64,000 nucleotides of DNA from Lysobacter sp. (lineage in GTDB: Bacteria; Pseudomonadota; Gammaproteobacteria; Xanthomonadales; Xanthomonadaceae): NCBI GenBank assembly GCA_011526085.1, contig WYBC01000022.1:62001-126000 (forward strand). Direction: 5' to 3'. Under the pieces are notes generated by a model, which worked only from the letters and a program-made list of their open reading frames with translations, was not told the origin of the DNA and made no database searches. Positions 45,959 through 55,572 of the stretch are shown in pieces (within the stretch, counting starts at the first letter, position 1; each line of letters begins with the position of its first letter). The position numbers and the translations under genes are program-made.

Positions 45959-47077
45959 ATGACCCCACCCGTCCCCGCCGCCCCCCGCATCGAGCTCGAC
46001 GCGAACGACAGCGGGCTCGCGCGCCTGCACGGCGAATGGACCCTGCAACATGCGCTGGCAATCGGCGACGCGCTGCGAAGCGTGCCGGAACGGGTCCGCC
46101 GCCTCGACGCCAGCACGGTCGCGCGGCTGGATTCGCTGGGCGTGCTGCAGTTGCTGCGGCATGTCGCGCGCAACGGGCTCGACGACGACGCGCTGCACTT
46201 CCGCGACGATCACCGCGCGCTGGTGCAGGTGATCGAAGACGTGAAGGACGGACGGCCGAAGACCAAGCGGCCCTACGGTTTCGCGGCGGCGCTGGAACGT
46301 CTCGGCCGCGCGGTACACGACAACGCCCGCGAGGTGGTCGCGCTGGTGAGCTTCCTCGGCGAAACCCTGGCGAAATTCGGGCGCACCGTCGCCCAGCCGC
46401 GGCGCCTGCGCCTGACCGCGACCGTCTTCCACATGGAACAGGTCGGCCTCGACGCGGTGCCGCTGGTGGCACTGCTGTCGTTCCTGGTCGGCGCGGTCAT
46501 CGCGTTTCTCGGCGCCAACATCCTCGCCGACTTCGGCGCGGCGATCTACGTGGTCGAACTGGTCAGCATCTCCTTCCTGCGCGAGTTCGCGGTGCTGCTG
46601 ACCGCGATCATCCTCGCCGGCCGCACCGCGAGCGCGTTCACCGCGCAGATCGGCTCGATGAAGAGCCGCGAGGAGATCGACGCCATCCGCACCCTCGGCC
46701 TCGATCCGGTCGATCTGCTGGTGATCCCGCGCCTGCTCGCGCTGATGACGATGCTGCCGCTGCTGACCTTCATCGCGATGCTCGCCGGCATGCTCGGCGG
46801 CATGTTCGTCGGCCACACCAGCCTCGATATTCCGGTGCAGGCCTATTACGGCCGCATGCAGGAAACGATGGAGCTGCGCCATTTCCTGGTGGGCATGTCG
46901 AAGGCGCCGATCTTCGCGATGGTGATCGGCCTCATCGGCTGCCTCGAAGGCCTGCAGGTGAGCGGCACCGCCCAGTCGGTCGGCGAGCGCACCACCTCCA
47001 GCGTCGTCCAGACCATTTCGCTGGTGATCGTGTTCGATGCGTTCGCCGCGATCTGGTTCATGCACATGGGGTGGTGA
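45959..47077 (+). CDS. MlaE-type ABC permease with N-terminal STAS domain
   Basis: 372 residues. An N-terminal STAS-like domain (about 10-95, the role that separate MlaB plays in E. coli; DASTVARLDSLGVLQLLRHVA) is fused to a six-helix MlaE permease: GAVIAFLGANILADFGA, ISFLREFAVLLTAIILAGRTASAF, EIDAIRTLGLDPVDLLVIPRL. With the next three genes it forms an MCE lipid-transport system, moving phospholipids between the membranes to preserve outer-membrane asymmetry. It overlaps the ATPase gene by one base (TGATG). Confidence 0.93.
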   Translation: MTPPVPAAPRIELDANDSGLARLHGEWTLQHALAIGDALRSVPERVRRLDASTVARLDSLGVLQLLRHVARNGLDDDALHFRDDHRALVQVIEDVKDGRPKTKRPYGFAAALERLGRAVHDNAREVVALVSFLGETLAKFGRTVAQPRRLRLTATVFHMEQVGLDAVPLVALLSFLVGAVIAFLGANILADFGAAIYVVELVSISFLREFAVLLTAIILAGRTASAFTAQIGSMKSREEIDAIRTLGLDPVDLLVIPRLLALMTMLPLLTFIAMLAGMLGGMFVGHTSLDIPVQAYYGRMQETMELRHFLVGMSKAPIFAMVIGLIGCLEGLQVSGTAQSVGERTTSSVVQTISLVIVFDAFAAIWFMHMGW

Positions 47078-47877
47078 TGGACGAAACCGGAAACGCCCCC
47101 ATCATCCAGGTCCGCGGCCTGCGCAACCAGTTCGGCGATCAGGTCGTGCACGAAGCGCTCGATCTCGACGTGCGTCGCGGCGAGATCATCGGCGTCGTCG
47201 GCGGCTCGGGCAGCGGCAAGTCGGTGCTGCTGCGTTCGATCATCGGCCTGCGCGAACCCGACGCCGGCCAGATCGAAGTGCTCGGCGTCGACGGCCGCTC
47301 GCGCGAAAGCGAAGACCGGTTGCACATCGAGCGCAGCACCGGCGTGCTGTTCCAGGACGGCGCGCTGTTCTCGTCGCTGACCGTCGGCGAGAACGTGCAG
47401 GTGCCGCTGAAGGAACACCATCCGGATCTGCCCGAATCGCTGCTGTACGAACTGGCGCTGCTGAAGGTGAAGCTGGCCGGGCTGCCGCCCGATGCGCTCG
47501 ACAAACTGCCGTCGCAGCTGTCCGGCGGCATGCGCAAGCGCGCCGGACTCGCGCGCGCGCTCGCGCTGGATCCGCCGCTGCTGTTCCTCGACGAGCCCAC
47601 CGCCGGCCTCGATCCCATCGGCGCGGCGGCCTTCGACCATCTCACCCGCACCCTGCAACAGGCGCTGGGACTGACCGTGTTCCTGATCACCCACGATCTC
47701 GATACCCTGTACGCGATCTGCGACCGCGTCGCGGTGCTGGCCGAGCGCCGGGTGATCGCGGTCGGGCCGCTGGCGGAGATCGAACGTTTCGATCATCCGT
47801 GGGTGCAGGACTATTTCAACGGCCCGCGCGGGCGTGCGGCCCGCGACAGCCAACGCCGCATCGCCGCGAGGACATGA
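47077..47877 (+). CDS. MlaF-type ABC ATPase
   Basis: 266 residues. Walker A GGSGSGKSVLLRSI (about 43-56), Q-loop in LFQDGALFSSLTV, signature LSGGMRKRAGLARALA, Walker B LLFLDEPTAGLD and switch His in ITHDLDT. The NQFGDQVVHEALDLDV N-terminus and LKEH-type insert are typical of the MCE transporter ATPases. It drives the permease upstream. Confidence 0.95.
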   Translation: MDETGNAPIIQVRGLRNQFGDQVVHEALDLDVRRGEIIGVVGGSGSGKSVLLRSIIGLREPDAGQIEVLGVDGRSRESEDRLHIERSTGVLFQDGALFSSLTVGENVQVPLKEHHPDLPESLLYELALLKVKLAGLPPDALDKLPSQLSGGMRKRAGLARALALDPPLLFLDEPTAGLDPIGAAAFDHLTRTLQQALGLTVFLITHDLDTLYAICDRVAVLAERRVIAVGPLAEIERFDHPWVQDYFNGPRGRAARDSQRRIAART

Positions 47878-47878
47878 C

Positions 47879-48802
47879 ATGGAAACCCGCGCCAACTACG
47901 TGATGATCGGCGTCTTCACGCTCGCGGCGGCCGCATTCATGCTGCTGTTCGGGCTGTGGGCGGCGAAATACACCTCCGACAAGGATTGGCGGTATTACGA
48001 CGTGATCTTCGACGAAGCCGTCACCGGCCTCACCGAGGGCGGCAGCGTGCAGTACAACGGCATCGGCGTGGGCACCGTGGCCCAGCTGAGCCTGGCGCCG
48101 GACGATCCGCGCAAGGTCATCGCCCGGGTCAAGCTGCGCGCGGCCACGCCGGTGAAGGTCGATACCCACGCCAAGCTGTCGTTCACCGGCCTGACCGGCA
48201 CCGCCTTCATCCAGCTCACCGGCGGCAGCCCGAAGGCCGCGATGCTGACCGCACCGGGCGACGCGGTGCCGGTGATCCAGACCGAAGCGTCGGCGCTGCA
48301 GAACATCGCCGAGACCGCCAACAAGCTGGTGGCGCGACTGGACAAGGTCCTCAGCGAGGACAACATCCACAACATCACCCAGACCCTCGACAACATCGAA
48401 AGCGCCACCGGCGCGCTGGCCGACCAGCGCGAGGACCTCGGCGCGCTGATCCGCAACGCGCGGGTGTCGAGCGAGAAACTGTCGGCGACGCTGGACACGA
48501 CCAACACCGCGATCGCCGACGTCGACCGCGAGCTGGTGCAGAAACTGCCGCAGCTCATCGCCAAACTCGACAGCACGCTCAACCGGCTCGATTCGGCCGC
48601 CGGCAACGCCGACAAGCTGTTGAGCGAGAACCGCGGCGCGATCAACAGCTTCACCCAGGACGGCCTGAGCCAGCTCGGCCCGACCCTGGACGAACTGCGC
48701 GCGCTGGTGCGCGATCTGCGCAAGATCTCCAGCCGTCTCGAAGACAATCCGGCCGGCTACGTGCTGGGCCGGCAGAAACCCAAGGAGTTCGAGCCGAAAT
48801 GA
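47879..48802 (+). CDS. MCE-domain lipid-binding protein (MlaD type)
   Basis: 307 residues. One N-terminal transmembrane anchor (about 7-28, NYVMIGVFTLAAAAFMLLF) followed by the MCE domain (Y-D-V-I-F-DEAVTGLTEGGSVQYNGIGVGTV onward, about 40-120) and a long C-terminal alpha-helical region (about 130-290). Forms a hexameric ring in known systems. It starts 1 base after the ATPase stop and overlaps the lipoprotein gene by four bases. Confidence 0.95.
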   Translation: METRANYVMIGVFTLAAAAFMLLFGLWAAKYTSDKDWRYYDVIFDEAVTGLTEGGSVQYNGIGVGTVAQLSLAPDDPRKVIARVKLRAATPVKVDTHAKLSFTGLTGTAFIQLTGGSPKAAMLTAPGDAVPVIQTEASALQNIAETANKLVARLDKVLSEDNIHNITQTLDNIESATGALADQREDLGALIRNARVSSEKLSATLDTTNTAIADVDRELVQKLPQLIAKLDSTLNRLDSAAGNADKLLSENRGAINSFTQDGLSQLGPTLDELRALVRDLRKISSRLEDNPAGYVLGRQKPKEFEPK

Positions 48803-49440
48803 GCCGCCTCTCCGCACGCGCATGCCTGCGCATCGCCGCGCTCGCCATCGCGACCGCATCGCTGGCCGGCTGCAACCTCCTGCCGAAGCAGGAATCGCTG
48901 GCCCTGTACCGGCCCGAGCCGACGATCGCGGTCGACGCCGCATGGCCGCAGGCGACCTGGCAATTGCAGATCGCCCGCCCCTACGCCGACACCGCGCACG
49001 ATTCCGCGCGCATCCTCGTCCGCCCGCAGCCGGGAGAAATGCAGGTCTACAAGGGCGCGGCATGGACGCAGCCGGCACCGGACCTGGTGCTCGACACCCT
49101 GCTGCGCGCGTTCGCCGACAGCGGACGCTTCGCCGGCGTCGCCCGTCGCGGCGAGGGCGTGAACGCGCAGTACGAACTGCTGCTGGATCTGCGCCGCTTC
49201 GAATCCGATTACGACGGCGGCACGACGCCCAGCGCGCGGATCGCGCTCGGCGCGCGGCTGGTCGACAACGCCGCGAACCGCGTCGTCGCCAGCCGCGTGT
49301 TCGACATCGACACGCCCGCCGAGGGCACCGGCGTGGCGCAGATCCACCGTGCCTTCGAACGCGGTCTCGGCGACGCCACCACGCAATTGATCGGCTGGAC
49401 GTTGGCGGAAGGGCAGCGCGACGCACAGCGTCGGCGATGA
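48799..49440 (+). CDS. ABC-type transport auxiliary lipoprotein (PqiC-like)
   Basis: 213 residues. Lipoprotein signal with lipobox LAGC (C25). Mature part begins NLLPKQESLALYRPEP and includes ILVRPQPGEMQVYKGAAW, the pattern of the ABC-type transport auxiliary lipoprotein family that accompanies MCE systems such as Pqi. It probably sits at the outer membrane end of the transporter. ATGA overlap with the mlaD-like gene shows it belongs to the operon. Confidence 0.9.
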   Translation: MSRLSARACLRIAALAIATASLAGCNLLPKQESLALYRPEPTIAVDAAWPQATWQLQIARPYADTAHDSARILVRPQPGEMQVYKGAAWTQPAPDLVLDTLLRAFADSGRFAGVARRGEGVNAQYELLLDLRRFESDYDGGTTPSARIALGARLVDNAANRVVASRVFDIDTPAEGTGVAQIHRAFERGLGDATTQLIGWTLAEGQRDAQRRR

Positions 49441-49489
49441 TCGGACGCCGGCAGGCAACCGCCGGCGAACACGGCAGGCGCGATACCGC

Positions 49490-51994
49490 TCAGGGCCGCG
49501 GTCGGCTCAATCGCACGGCGAGAAGATCCTCCGGCGCCCAATCGGGAAGCGCGCGCGCGGCGCATCGCTCCCCCGCACCGGTGCCGCAGAGCGCACCACG
49601 CAGCAGCTCGGCGCCGAGACGCAGCCCGGGACCCGCACCGTCGCGCGCCGCGATGCGCTCCACGATCTGCCGCGCCGCCTGCAACCGGCGCGGATCGGCG
49701 CCGGGCAGGCCGACGGCGTGCCGCGCCATCAGCGCCAGCGCTTCCGCCTCCTGACGGCTGGGTTCGCGGATGGCGAGCAAGGCGTCGATCCGCGACTGCA
49801 ACAGACGCCACGCACCCGCGGACTCGCCATCGAGGATGCGCTGTCGCGCGGAGGCGATCAGTCCATAGTCCGTCTGTTCCGGACTGCGCTTGCCGTCGTT
49901 GCAGCGTTCGAAATAGGCGTTGGCGCGATCCCGGCGACGGGCTTCGGTCAACACCCATGCATAAAAACAGGGGTTGGGCGAAGCGCTGATGTCCAGGCCG
50001 GCGCGCTCCATCGCATCGATGCCTTCGACCGCGGCGTCGAGCTCGTCGCGCCAGAAATGCGATTCGACCTGGAGATAGAGCGCCCACGCCGGTGCCCGGG
50101 GGTGCGGATGCGGCGTCCGTTGCAGGACCTGGATTTCGGCCAGCGCATCGGTGTAGCGGCGCGCGCCGACGACCTCGGCGACGACGAAATACGGATGCAG
50201 GCTGTTGCCGCCGTCGAGTCGCGCATCGCGGATGCGCTGTCGCGCGCGTTCGAGATGATCGCGCCACGCGTCGGATCGATCGCGATCGATCCGGGCCAGC
50301 AGCAACAGCGCCTCGATTTCCGCACGCAGTTGGCCGGACGCGCGCGCCTGCTCGACGATCGCGCGCAGTTCCTCGCGTCGGGCCACGAGCCCCGGGCCGG
50401 GCACGAGCGGCGTCGCGCGCTGGACCCACACGCGGCTTTCGGCAGCCGACGCCTGATCGCCGAGCATCGCGAAATCGCGGGCGATCCGGGTCTGTGCCGC
50501 GGCGGCCGCCCCGCGTTCGCCGCGATGCATGTGCAACGGGCCGAGATTGGCCTGCAGGCGCAGCGCCGCATGCGGCCAGCCGGCGCGCCGGGCGACATCG
50601 CGCGCGCGTTCGATTTCGTACTGCGCGCGCGGCAGTTCCTGCAGGCGCAGCAACGCGAGGATCAGCGCATCCTCCTGCTCCAGCCATTCGCCCGCACCCG
50701 CGGGCTGTGCGGACAGGCGTTCGATCTCGCGCAGCGCATCGCGCAGCTGCAGGCGTTCTACGCGCGCGACCATGCCCGCGCGCGGACACGGCGCGGCGCC
50801 GAGACGATCCGGCGCGATCCGCGCGAGCAGGCGTTCGATGCGACAACGACGCACCGGATCGGTTTCCTTCGCGGGAACCAGCGACTGCGCGGCCTCGCGG
50901 GCATCCTCTGCGCGGCCGTGTTCGAACAACAGGCCGGCCAGCGCGATGCGCGCATCGCCCATCCGCGCATCGAGCGTCAGCGCGCGCTGGAACTCCAGCA
51001 GCGCCGTCGCGCGATCGAAGCGCGCCTCGGCCAGGCGTCCGGCGACGTAGGCATCGGTGGCGGCGCCCGGCGCATGCGCGATGGCGGGCAGATGCCGGGT
51101 CAGCAGCGTCTGCAGGGCATCCAGCAGGCCTTCGGGCGGGCCGCGGTAACGCTCGCGGATGCGCACGCGCCCCTGCTGCAGGAACAGTTCCGCGTCCAGC
51201 GTCTGCCGGTCGCCGCGTTCCACCCGCACCTGGAGATGCGGGCCGCGGAACGGGTTGTCGGCCTGCGCGCGCTGGAAGACCACGACATCGATATCGCGCA
51301 GATGCGCCTGTTCGATGGTCTTGCGCAGCAGGGTGTCGCGCAGCCACTCCAGCGATGGCGGCACCAGCACCGCGGCGCTCATCTCGACCTGCGGATCGAA
51401 GACGATCGCACCCGCCGGCTGCCACCGTCGCCACAGCGGAATTGCCGCGAGCACGATCAGCGATGCCAATGCGATGACGATGGCGAAACGCCATCGGCGT
51501 CGATGTGCCGAGGATTCGATCATCCGCGACGGAACTGAAGTCGCCACAGCGGCGGCAGACGCGGCAGGCGCCGCCGCGATCGGCGCAGGCGCGATATCCG
51601 TCGCCGCTGCCGATGACCCGACGGGCGGTGCGCCGGTGGTCACCCGGGCATCCTCCGGCACCACCAGCAGATAGCCGCGTTTGCTGCGGGTCTGGAGGAT
51701 GTCCTTGCCTGCGGGCCCGAGCGCGCGCCGGATCTGCCAGACGCAGTGGGTGATCGCGGCATCCTCCACCACCCGCCCCGCCCAGACCGTTTCCAGGATG
51801 TCCTCGCGCGAAACCAGCGCGTTGGCGCGCCGCGACAGCAGCAACAGCAGCGCCTCCGCGCGCGGCGTGAGACCGCTCGATCCGTGCTCGCCGGACACCG
51901 TGCCGCGATCGAGATCGATCGTCAGCAGTCCCAACGTGAACCCGGTGAACACAGACCCGTCGCCCGGTTCCATCGGCCCTTCCTGTGGTGGCAT
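49490..51994 (-). CDS. CadC-like winged-helix regulator with TPR-type periplasmic domain
   Basis: 834 residues. N-terminal OmpR/PhoB-type winged helix (about 18-110; LTPRAEALLLLLSRRANALV, then RRALGPAGKDILQTRSKRGY), an Ala/Pro-rich linker, one transmembrane helix (about 165-187, IVIALASLIVLAAIPLW), and about 640 residues of periplasmic alpha-helical repeats (TPR/Sel1-like, e.g. LLEFQRALTLDARMGDARIA). This is the ToxR/CadC one-component layout in which a periplasmic signal alters DNA binding by the anchored N-terminus. No ligand or target can be named. Confidence 0.9.
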   Translation of the reverse strand: MPPQEGPMEPGDGSVFTGFTLGLLTIDLDRGTVSGEHGSSGLTPRAEALLLLLSRRANALVSREDILETVWAGRVVEDAAITHCVWQIRRALGPAGKDILQTRSKRGYLLVVPEDARVTTGAPPVGSSAAATDIAPAPIAAAPAASAAAVATSVPSRMIESSAHRRRWRFAIVIALASLIVLAAIPLWRRWQPAGAIVFDPQVEMSAAVLVPPSLEWLRDTLLRKTIEQAHLRDIDVVVFQRAQADNPFRGPHLQVRVERGDRQTLDAELFLQQGRVRIRERYRGPPEGLLDALQTLLTRHLPAIAHAPGAATDAYVAGRLAEARFDRATALLEFQRALTLDARMGDARIALAGLLFEHGRAEDAREAAQSLVPAKETDPVRRCRIERLLARIAPDRLGAAPCPRAGMVARVERLQLRDALREIERLSAQPAGAGEWLEQEDALILALLRLQELPRAQYEIERARDVARRAGWPHAALRLQANLGPLHMHRGERGAAAAAQTRIARDFAMLGDQASAAESRVWVQRATPLVPGPGLVARREELRAIVEQARASGQLRAEIEALLLLARIDRDRSDAWRDHLERARQRIRDARLDGGNSLHPYFVVAEVVGARRYTDALAEIQVLQRTPHPHPRAPAWALYLQVESHFWRDELDAAVEGIDAMERAGLDISASPNPCFYAWVLTEARRRDRANAYFERCNDGKRSPEQTDYGLIASARQRILDGESAGAWRLLQSRIDALLAIREPSRQEAEALALMARHAVGLPGADPRRLQAARQIVERIAARDGAGPGLRLGAELLRGALCGTGAGERCAARALPDWAPEDLLAVRLSRPRP

Positions 51995-52173
51995 GGGCCG
52001 AGTCTAGAGCCTCCCGGGCGCGTTTACATGTGCGTTACATCGCTCCATGCCCATGGCTTGATCGTGCGCATCATCGATGCGGGATCGATGGCCGACGACG
52101 ACAACGGAGCACGGGATACGGGCACGGGGCACGACGCATCGTGCCCCGTGCCGCGCCGCATTCCGGCACCGGA

Positions 52174-53304
52174 TCACTCGACTTCCGGCGGCGCCGGCGG
52201 GGGCGTCCTGCGGGCGGGACGACGCGCGCGCAGCCAGCGGCGCAGGCCGTGCACGCCCAGACCCAGCGCCAGCCACAGCGGCCACACATGCACCAGCGCG
52301 ATCACCAGATCCAGCACGCCGTACCAGCCGATGCGCAGGGCTTCGAAGAGACGGGCGAAGAAACCCGGGCTGTGCTTGCGGAACACGGCTTCGACATCGG
52401 CCATCTCGGTCTGGCGGATCTTCGACAGCTGATGCAGCGACAGCGTGATGGTGCTGAAAGCGACCCGGTCTTCGAACTGCTTCTGCTCGATCAGGGCCTC
52501 GTCGCGCTGCAGCTTGGCCCCGGTGCGGGCCGCGATCACGTCGGCCTTGCGGTCGAGGCGGTCGCCGTTGCGCACGGCATCGCCGAGTTCCTGCTGCGCC
52601 TGCTGCTCGCGCTGCCATGCCAACTGGCGGCGCAGCAGATCGAACTGCGCGTCGGCGGCCTGGAAACCGCGCTGGTCGAGGAATTCCATCTGTGACGCGA
52701 TCGCGCGCAGGAAGGCCTGGGTGTTCTCGCTCGGCACGCGCACGGTGAGGCTGCCGCGAACCGTGTACTCGGCCAGTTCGATGAGCTTGCCGTCGCCGGC
52801 CGGGCGGCGCTGCACGTTGAGCGTCTGCGCCGAGATGTCGTTGCCGACGACGAACCCGCCCTGCTGCGCGGCGGCGTCCTCGATGGCGAGCGCGGAGGTG
52901 TAGACATCCTTCACCCGGAACTGCGCCTGCGCGGTGCGGATGAACTTGCGTTCGCCATCCTTGTAGGTGGCGGCGCTGGAACTGACCTGGCCGGCGTCGA
53001 CGCGGGTCTCGGTTTCGACCTCCTGGCGCCGTGCGACCTCCTCGCTGGCGACGGCATTCGACGAGGCGTCGGCCATTTCGGCGGACGCGACCGCATCGGC
53101 GGCCACGGCCTGCGGGGCGGGCGGCGCCATCGGCGCAGAAGCGGGCATCGCACCGCCCATCGCCTTGTCGGCGGTCCCTTCGTACGCCGCGGATTCCGCG
53201 GCGCTTTCCTGTTTGCTGCAGGCGGCGATGGTGAACGACAGCGCGGCGGTGAGGCCGCAGACGAGCGCGTGGCGCAGGAACGCCTTCGAACGGATGGCAC
53301 GCAT
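52174..53304 (-). CDS. DUF4349 lipoprotein
   Basis: 376 residues. Lipoprotein signal with lipobox IAAC (C29); Ala/Met-rich linker; then the DUF4349 region with RKFIRTAQAQFRVKDVYTSA, GGFVVGNDISAQTLNVQRR, a coiled-coil stretch (about 250-300, LRRQLAWQREQQAQQELGDA), and a C-terminal transmembrane helix (about 335-360) with basic tail. DUF4349 proteins occur widely in this group; function is unknown. Lipid anchor plus C-terminal helix suggests it spans the periplasmic side of the inner membrane. Confidence 0.9.
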   Translation of the reverse strand: MRAIRSKAFLRHALVCGLTAALSFTIAACSKQESAAESAAYEGTADKAMGGAMPASAPMAPPAPQAVAADAVASAEMADASSNAVASEEVARRQEVETETRVDAGQVSSSAATYKDGERKFIRTAQAQFRVKDVYTSALAIEDAAAQQGGFVVGNDISAQTLNVQRRPAGDGKLIELAEYTVRGSLTVRVPSENTQAFLRAIASQMEFLDQRGFQAADAQFDLLRRQLAWQREQQAQQELGDAVRNGDRLDRKADVIAARTGAKLQRDEALIEQKQFEDRVAFSTITLSLHQLSKIRQTEMADVEAVFRKHSPGFFARLFEALRIGWYGVLDLVIALVHVWPLWLALGLGVHGLRRWLRARRPARRTPPPAPPEVE

Positions 53305-53414
53305 GTGGATTCCCCAATGATCGAGCGGTGGCGATGACGACGACGGCGTATGGAAACGTACCGGATCGCGGAATGGGGTTGCCCCGGACCGGCCACGACG
53401 AACCGTCACCGCCG

Positions 53415-54098
53415 TCACCCGTGTTCCGGCACCACCGCATCCGGGCCCGGAAACTCGGCGAGGCTGCGCAGGAACGACGGACCGCAGCCCGCGAATCGCG
53501 CGAATCGCGCATCGATCCGCAACGGCCGCAACGTCGTCGCGACATATCTGGCGAGCAGCAGCGACACCCCCAGTTGGACGACCGTCGCGACGATGGGCCA
53601 ATACCACCACGTGCGCGGGCCGGTGAGGGACAGCGACGCGCCGATCGCGGCCGCGTTGACGAGGACGATCGCGAACACCGCCAGCGCACGGCGATACCGG
53701 TGCAGGTGACACAGGCCGACGGCATGCCGCGACGAATGCCGCCACGCGGCGCGGAGATGGATCGCGACCACCAGCGCGCATTGCAGCAGGATCAGCCAGA
53801 CCGCGATCGATTCGGCGTATGCAGGCGCCCACGCCTGCAACGCGAGGGGCGTCGCCAGCATAGACGGCAGGAAGACGACCAGCCACGGCGGTGAACGCAC
53901 GAAGCTCTTCGTGCGCGGCGGCGCGTCCACGGCGCCGTTGCATTTCACGCAGCGCAGGGGCAACGGCCGGTGCTTGAGCACGACCAGCGCGTCGCCGTCG
54001 CGCCAGCAGTAGGCCGCTTCCCCGGGATCGACCGCCGCGGCCTCGATCAACGAAGCGCGTGGCGGACGATACGGATCGTCCTCGTCGCGCGCGTCCAT
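53415..54098 (-). CDS. Hypothetical membrane protein with N-terminal CxxC motif
   Basis: 227 residues. Cytoplasmic N-terminus DPYRPPRASLIEAAAV and a CVKCNGAVDAPPRTK zinc-ribbon-like motif (about 51-65), then about four transmembrane helices. The DPYRPP opening recurs in unrelated bacterial membrane proteins. Not recognised as a named family. It ends 110 bases from the DUF4349 gene on the same strand. Confidence 0.7.
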   Translation of the reverse strand: MDARDEDDPYRPPRASLIEAAAVDPGEAAYCWRDGDALVVLKHRPLPLRCVKCNGAVDAPPRTKSFVRSPPWLVVFLPSMLATPLALQAWAPAYAESIAVWLILLQCALVVAIHLRAAWRHSSRHAVGLCHLHRYRRALAVFAIVLVNAAAIGASLSLTGPRTWWYWPIVATVVQLGVSLLLARYVATTLRPLRIDARFARFAGCGPSFLRSLAEFPGPDAVVPEHG

Positions 54099-54120
54099 GA
54101 TCGCGACCCGGCGCGCGCGA

Positions 54121-55401
54121 TCAGCGTTCGAGGATGGCGACCACGCCCATGCCGCCAGCGGTGCAGATCGAGATCAGGCAGCGGCCGCCGCCGCGTTCCT
54201 TCAACTGCTTGGCGGCGGTGGCGACCACGCGCGCGCCGGTGGCGGCGAAGGGATGGCCGGCGGCCAGCGAGGAACCGAGCGGATTGATCTTCGCCGGATC
54301 GATCGCGCCCAGCGGCGCGTCCAGGCCGAGGCGGGTCTTGCAGTAGTCGGCGCTTTCCCACGCGCGCAGCGTGCACAGCACCTGCGCGGCGAAGGCTTCG
54401 TGGATTTCGTAGATGTCGAAATCCTGCAGCGTCAGATGGTTGCGCGCGAGCATCTCGGCGACCGCGACCGTCGGCGCCATCAGCAGGCCTTCGCCATGCA
54501 CGAAATCGACCGCGGAGACGTGCGCGTCGCGGATGTGGCACAGCACTTCGTGGCCGTGCCGCGCGGCCCAGTCGTCGGACGCGACGAGGCAGGCGGCGGC
54601 GCCGTCGGTGAGCGGCGTGGAGTTGCCGGCGGTGAGCGTGCCGCGGCCGGAGCTGCGGTCGAACGCGGGCTTCAGCGTCGCCAGTTTCTCCAGCGTGGTG
54701 TCGGCGCGCAGGATGTTGTCGCGCGAGACGCCGCGGAAATTCACCACGAGATCGTCGAAGAAGCCGCGCTCGTAGGCGGCGGCGAGCTTGTGGTGCGACG
54801 ACAGCGCCCAGGCGTCCTGCGCCTCGCGCTCGATCTTCCATTCCTTGGCCATGTCCTCGCAGTGCTCGCCCATCGACTTGCCGGTGCGCGGCTCGCCGAC
54901 GCCGGGAAATTCCGGCTTCAGTTCGCGCAGGGAAAAGCCTTTGACGAAACGGCCGAGACGTTGCATCGGCGTCTTGGCCGCGGCCACCGACAGCAGCCGG
55001 CGACGGAAGGCCGGGTTGTGCGCGATCGGCACGTCGGAGGTGGTGTCGGAACCGCCGCCGATGCCGACCTCGATCTGGCCGGCGGCAATCTTGTTGGCGA
55101 CGGTGATGATGGTGTCGAGCGACGTGCCGCAGGCGCGCTGCAGGGTGATGCCCGGGGTCAGCGGCGACAGGCCGGAGGACAGCGTGGCTTCGCGGCCGAT
55201 GTTCCAGTCGCTGCTGTGCTTGAGCACCGCGCCCATCGCGACTTCGCCCAGCTGCTGGCCCTGCAGGCCGAACTTCTCGACCACGGCGCCGAGGGTGCGG
55301 ACCGACATCCCGAGATTGCCGACATCGGCGTAGGCCGTGTTCTGGCGACAGAAGGGAATGCGGGCGCCGCCCAGGACGGCGACGGGACGACCATGCAGCA
55401 T
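54121..55401 (-). CDS. Acetyl-CoA C-acyltransferase (FadI-like thiolase)
   Basis: 426 residues. Thiolase fold: nucleophilic C91 in LQRACGTS; YEIHEAFAAQ; NPLGSSLAAGHPFAATGAR with the catalytic His; and a second catalytic Cys in CTAGGMG. Length and sequence fit the FadI/acetyl-CoA acetyltransferase group rather than FadA. Start ATG 55401 (MLHGRPVAVLGGARIPF) is preferred. No FadJ is adjacent, so whether it works in beta-oxidation or another acetyl-CoA exchange is open. Confidence 0.93.
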   Translation of the reverse strand: MLHGRPVAVLGGARIPFCRQNTAYADVGNLGMSVRTLGAVVEKFGLQGQQLGEVAMGAVLKHSSDWNIGREATLSSGLSPLTPGITLQRACGTSLDTIITVANKIAAGQIEVGIGGGSDTTSDVPIAHNPAFRRRLLSVAAAKTPMQRLGRFVKGFSLRELKPEFPGVGEPRTGKSMGEHCEDMAKEWKIEREAQDAWALSSHHKLAAAYERGFFDDLVVNFRGVSRDNILRADTTLEKLATLKPAFDRSSGRGTLTAGNSTPLTDGAAACLVASDDWAARHGHEVLCHIRDAHVSAVDFVHGEGLLMAPTVAVAEMLARNHLTLQDFDIYEIHEAFAAQVLCTLRAWESADYCKTRLGLDAPLGAIDPAKINPLGSSLAAGHPFAATGARVVATAAKQLKERGGGRCLISICTAGGMGVVAILER

Positions 55402-55572
55402 CGGACACCTCTCGGAGAATGATCGCGCCGGCGGAGGTGCGGCGCATGCCATCGGATTGGACCCGCAAACGCTGGAGCAACGCCTCTAAATCGCGCTGCC
55501 GCGCGCGTGGACCGGCCGATCCGCGGATAATGCGCGAGTGTAACGCCGCTCCCCACTCCGGCCAACGAGACC

